A stretch of 64,000 bases of DNA from NCBI RefSeq assembly GCF_000024345.1, contig NC_013729.1, positions 3,534,001-3,598,000 of the forward strand. Direction: 5' to 3'. A model generated the notes under the pieces. That model was not told where the DNA came from. It worked only from the letters and a program-made list of their open reading frames with translations, and did not search any database. Shown piece after piece: positions 61,842 to 64,000 of this stretch. The translations under genes were made by a program, and so were the position numbers. Source of the stretch: Kribbella flavida DSM 17836 (GTDB lineage Bacteria; Actinomycetota; Actinomycetes; Propionibacteriales; Kribbellaceae). The first letter of the stretch is position 1. Each line of letters starts with the position of its first letter.

Positions 61842-62666
61842 TTACGGGTCGATGTCCTCGGCGGACCGTTCGGCGAAGACCTTGGCGACGGCGGCGGTCA
61901 CCTCGCCGGGGGCGTTCAGGTCGCGGTCGTCGACGCGATGGACGGCCTGGACGTCGCGGGTGGTCGAGGTGAGGAAGATCTCATCAGCCTCGACCAGTCG
62001 GCCCAGCGGTACGTCGCGCTCCACGGCGCCGAACCAGGCGATCACCAGCCCGCGGGTCACGCCGGCGAGCGCGCCGGACTCCAGGGTCGGCGTGACGAGC
62101 TCGCCCTCGAACACGCAGAAGATGTTCGAGCCCGTGCCCTCGCAGAGGTTGCCGACGGTGTTCGCGAAGATCGCCTCGCTGCCGCCGCGTTCCTTGGCGT
62201 AGGCCAGCGCACGCACGTTCTCGGCGTACGACGTGGTCTTCAGGCCGGCGACGGCGCTGCGTTCGTTGCGGACCCAGGGCACGGTGACGATCGCGGACGT
62301 CGGCGCCGGCGGCCGGATCGCCTGGGAGGCGACGAGCAGTGTCGGCCCCGCGGTCCCGCGGTCCGAGGACAGCGGGGAGACGCCGCCGGTGTAGGTGATG
62401 CGCAGGCGGCCGAACGTGATGTCCGGGTCGGCCTTCACCACGGTGGCGATCGCTTCCTCGACCTCCGCGACGTCGGGCGCCGGCAGTCCCAGGCCGGTGG
62501 CCGAGGTGACCAGCCGCTCCAGGTGCTTGGTCACCGCGAACGGCTGCCCGTCGACGATCTTCAGCGTCTCGAAGACCCCGTCACCGGTGGTCAGTCCGTG
62601 ATCCAGCGGCGAGATCCCCGCCGCGGCCGGATCCGGCAGGACGGACCCGTTGAGCCAGACGATCAT
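61842..62666 (-). CDS. Class IV aminotransferase/aminodeoxychorismate lyase-like
   Basis: The 274-aa PLP-fold type IV protein begins MIVWLNGSVLPDP and has LDHGLTTGDGVFETLKI, the PLP lysine in GLKTTSYAENVRAL and EGTGSNIFCVFEGEL. This fits aminodeoxychorismate lyase (PabC, p-aminobenzoate synthesis) or a branched-chain/D-amino acid aminotransferase; PabC is the better match by size. The ATG has AAGGAG upstream. No pabAB genes are near. Confidence 0.85.
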   Translation of the reverse strand: MIVWLNGSVLPDPAAAGISPLDHGLTTGDGVFETLKIVDGQPFAVTKHLERLVTSATGLGLPAPDVAEVEEAIATVVKADPDITFGRLRITYTGGVSPLSSDRGTAGPTLLVASQAIRPPAPTSAIVTVPWVRNERSAVAGLKTTSYAENVRALAYAKERGGSEAIFANTVGNLCEGTGSNIFCVFEGELVTPTLESGALAGVTRGLVIAWFGAVERDVPLGRLVEADEIFLTSTTRDVQAVHRVDDRDLNAPGEVTAAVAKVFAERSAEDIDP

Positions 62667-62864
62667 CCTTGCTCCTTCCCACGGGCACACCCTAGTCCGC
62701 GGTACGCCGTACCCTCGCCGCGCCGCCGCCGACGGTGGACGTCGAGCACGCCGGGGTCGGCGTTTCGTCTTACACCGTTGGGATTTCGACGTCGGGCGGG
62801 TGAGGTTGGGTGAACGCAGGGTGACGGCCGGGGTGTTCGAACGGTGGACGAAGGGGGACCCCGG

Positions 62865-62900
62865 TTTTTGTGTTGGCGCCGCGATGGGCTAATGTTCTTT
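62865..62900 (+). promoter_or_regulatory. Promoter candidate of the plus-strand tRNA cluster
   Basis: TTGTGT and TAATGT hexamers about 16 bp apart lie some 40 bp upstream of tRNA-Gly. Confidence 0.4.
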
Positions 62901-62932
62901 TCGCGCCGGGGGAAACGAAAACCGGTCGCAGT

Positions 62933-63005
62933 GCGGACGTAGCTCAGTTGGTAGAGCGCAACCTTGCCAAGGTTGAGGTCGCCGGTTCGAACCCGGTCGT
63001 CCGCT
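62933..63005 (+). tRNA. tRNA-Gly (GCC)
   Basis: A 73-nt cloverleaf identical to the minus-strand copy at 44819-44891. Anticodon GCC; no encoded CCA. Confidence 0.96.
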
Positions 63006-63038
63006 CGGAGAGGGTTCGGTAGGCCAGCTTTCTCACTT

Positions 63039-63109
63039 GGTGGAGTGGCCGAGAGGCGAGGCAACGGCCTGCAAAGCCGTGTACACGGGTTCGAATCCCG
63101 TCTCCACCT
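63039..63109 (+). tRNA. tRNA-Cys (GCA)
   Basis: A 71-nt cloverleaf identical to 44719-44789. Anticodon GCA. Confidence 0.96.
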
Positions 63110-63131
63110 CGACAGACCCTTGTCACCAGCT

Positions 63132-63203
63132 GGACGATTGGCGCAGCGGTAGCGCGCTTCCCTGACACGGAAGAGGTCACTGGTTCGATCCCAGTATCGT
63201 CCA
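63132..63203 (+). tRNA. tRNA-Val (GAC)
   Basis: A 72-nt cloverleaf identical to 44617-44688. Anticodon GAC. A GCGGCTCG/CGAGCCGC-type hairpin (63215-63253) follows and may terminate the cluster. Confidence 0.96.
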
Positions 63204-63409
63204 CTCGATCGACAGGCGGCTCGTTCTCACGCAAGACGTGAGCGCGAGCCGCTTTCTGCTGTTTCCGGGGTTTGTCCGTTGCTCCTGGGTGAGAACAATG
63301 GCAACGTTCGGTGATCGTTGGGTCGCCGGCGGTTCGTGACCAGCCGCGGGCCGCTGGGGACGGCAGGTGGTCACGGGGCTTTCGTCGGCCACAAACTTCT
63401 GGGGGCACG

Positions 63410-64000
63410 GTGCCGGGCGCTGCTGACAGGTTCGAGGGTTTCGAAGCACTGGTCGAACTGCTCCGGCTGCGGTTCCGTCGGGCCCGGCCGCGGTGCGTGC
63501 GGGAGGACACGCCGCCGATTCTGGCCTGCGTGCAGCCGAGCCTGAACGACGAGCCCGGACTGCTGGCGGCGGTGGCCGAGCAGCTGCGTCCGAAGGGGGC
63601 ACGCCGACCGGTGCCGTTCGCGCTGGTCGATCTCGACTACGACCGGGCGGTGCCGCCGGGCGCCGATCACGACCTGGCGCCGATCGACGTCGACGATGTC
63701 GAGCAGTTGCGCAAGGTGCTGTCCCGGATGGCCGGTCAGCTCGGTCTGGGCAACGGCGGAAACTACCGGTTCCGGCGGTTCTCGCTGGTCAACTGGCTGA
63801 TGAAGATCGAGGTGCCGGAGCCGGACGGCGGTACGCCGGCGATCAGCGACAAGATGTTCCGGCGCGCACTGGTGAAGGCGGGTGAGGACGGCACGGCGAC
63901 GGCGAGGTTCGCGCTCGACCACCTGCCGGGCGTCCTGGCCACCGGCGTGCTGGTCGTCGTCACGGCCTTCCTGCGGATCCTGCACAGCGGGCGGGTGCCG
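63410..64000 (+). CDS. Unrecognised membrane-associated protein, 3' partial
   Basis: A GTG start (GGGGG upstream) opens a frame that runs 197 codons to the window edge. The product begins (V)PGAADRFEGFEALVELLRLR; it has a beta-alpha pattern (PFALVDLDYDRA; LRKVLSRMAGQLG) and a hydrophobic helix at the end (GVLATGVLVVVTAFLRI). The family is not recognised. It could be the N-terminal part of a large ATPase-type membrane protein. Confidence 0.65.
   Translation, partial: MPGAADRFEGFEALVELLRLRFRRARPRCVREDTPPILACVQPSLNDEPGLLAAVAEQLRPKGARRPVPFALVDLDYDRAVPPGADHDLAPIDVDDVEQLRKVLSRMAGQLGLGNGGNYRFRRFSLVNWLMKIEVPEPDGGTPAISDKMFRRALVKAGEDGTATARFALDHLPGVLATGVLVVVTAFLRILHSGRVP

Overview
The window is a high-GC actinomycete chromosome segment. 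Gene content (fused acetyl/propionyl-CoA carboxylase, LysM–BTAD protein, actinobacterial sulfite-reductase/cys operon with a leader peptide, LigC-type ligase, DUF1707–FHA protein, CGNR protein, an AICE-type integrated plasmid) and the very high G+C suggest a soil actinomycete of the Propionibacteriales, probably Kribbella-like. The genus is an inference; the phylum is clear.

Bases 1-29.4 kb are mostly ordinary chromosomal genes: the 3' part of a LysM/BTAD membrane protein, a zinc metallopeptidase, an ABC-F ATPase, an enoyl-CoA hydratase, an ABC exporter, a 58-aa membrane protein, a 1828-aa biotin-dependent carboxylase, a LigC-type DNA ligase, a GH3 glycosidase, an FHA protein, redox enzymes, ZapE, a secreted protein, PPK2, a close relative of streptomycin phosphotransferase APH(3'') and an FAD-dependent N-methyl amino acid oxidase. 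Between them, about 19.8-21.6 kb has one small HTH gene and otherwise gene-poor or repetitive DNA.

Bases 29.5-35.5 kb (minus strand) form a tightly overlapping assimilatory sulfate operon. In transcription order it holds a Cys-Cys leader peptide with a hairpin, sulfite reductase, a 49-aa zinc ribbon, APS reductase CysH, a possible 41-aa coupling ORF with a hairpin over the next ribosome binding site, CysD, CysN and a sirohydrochlorin chelatase-like protein that would supply siroheme. Next come an ArsR regulator with an MFS exporter, glyA behind a clear ZTP (pfl) riboswitch, an AidB-like dehydrogenase, a BrkB/YihY membrane protein, RsgA and an SDR.

Bases 44.6-63.2 kb are a tRNA-rich accessory region. 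Identical tRNA-Gly(GCC)/Cys(GCA)/Val(GAC) triplets lie in inverted orientation at its two ends. Between them a third tRNA, Val(CAC), is occupied by a 14.1-kb actinomycete integrative and conjugative element (AICE; 43-bp direct repeats at 46202-46244 and 60286-60328). The AICE carries integrase, excisionase, a prim-pol/DUF3631 replication pair, an FtsK-like TraB translocase, small AICE proteins, an XRE regulator overlapping a flavoprotein gene, and at its left end a low-GC 1078-aa helicase with a nuclease-like C-terminus, which is the best candidate for an undescribed defence system. Downstream of traB, nine copies of GTAGCG/CGCTAC in 195 bp make a candidate transfer (clt) or replication locus. 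Several 22-30-bp degenerate tandem arrays occupy intergenic DNA here. The window ends in an unrecognised gene that runs off the edge.
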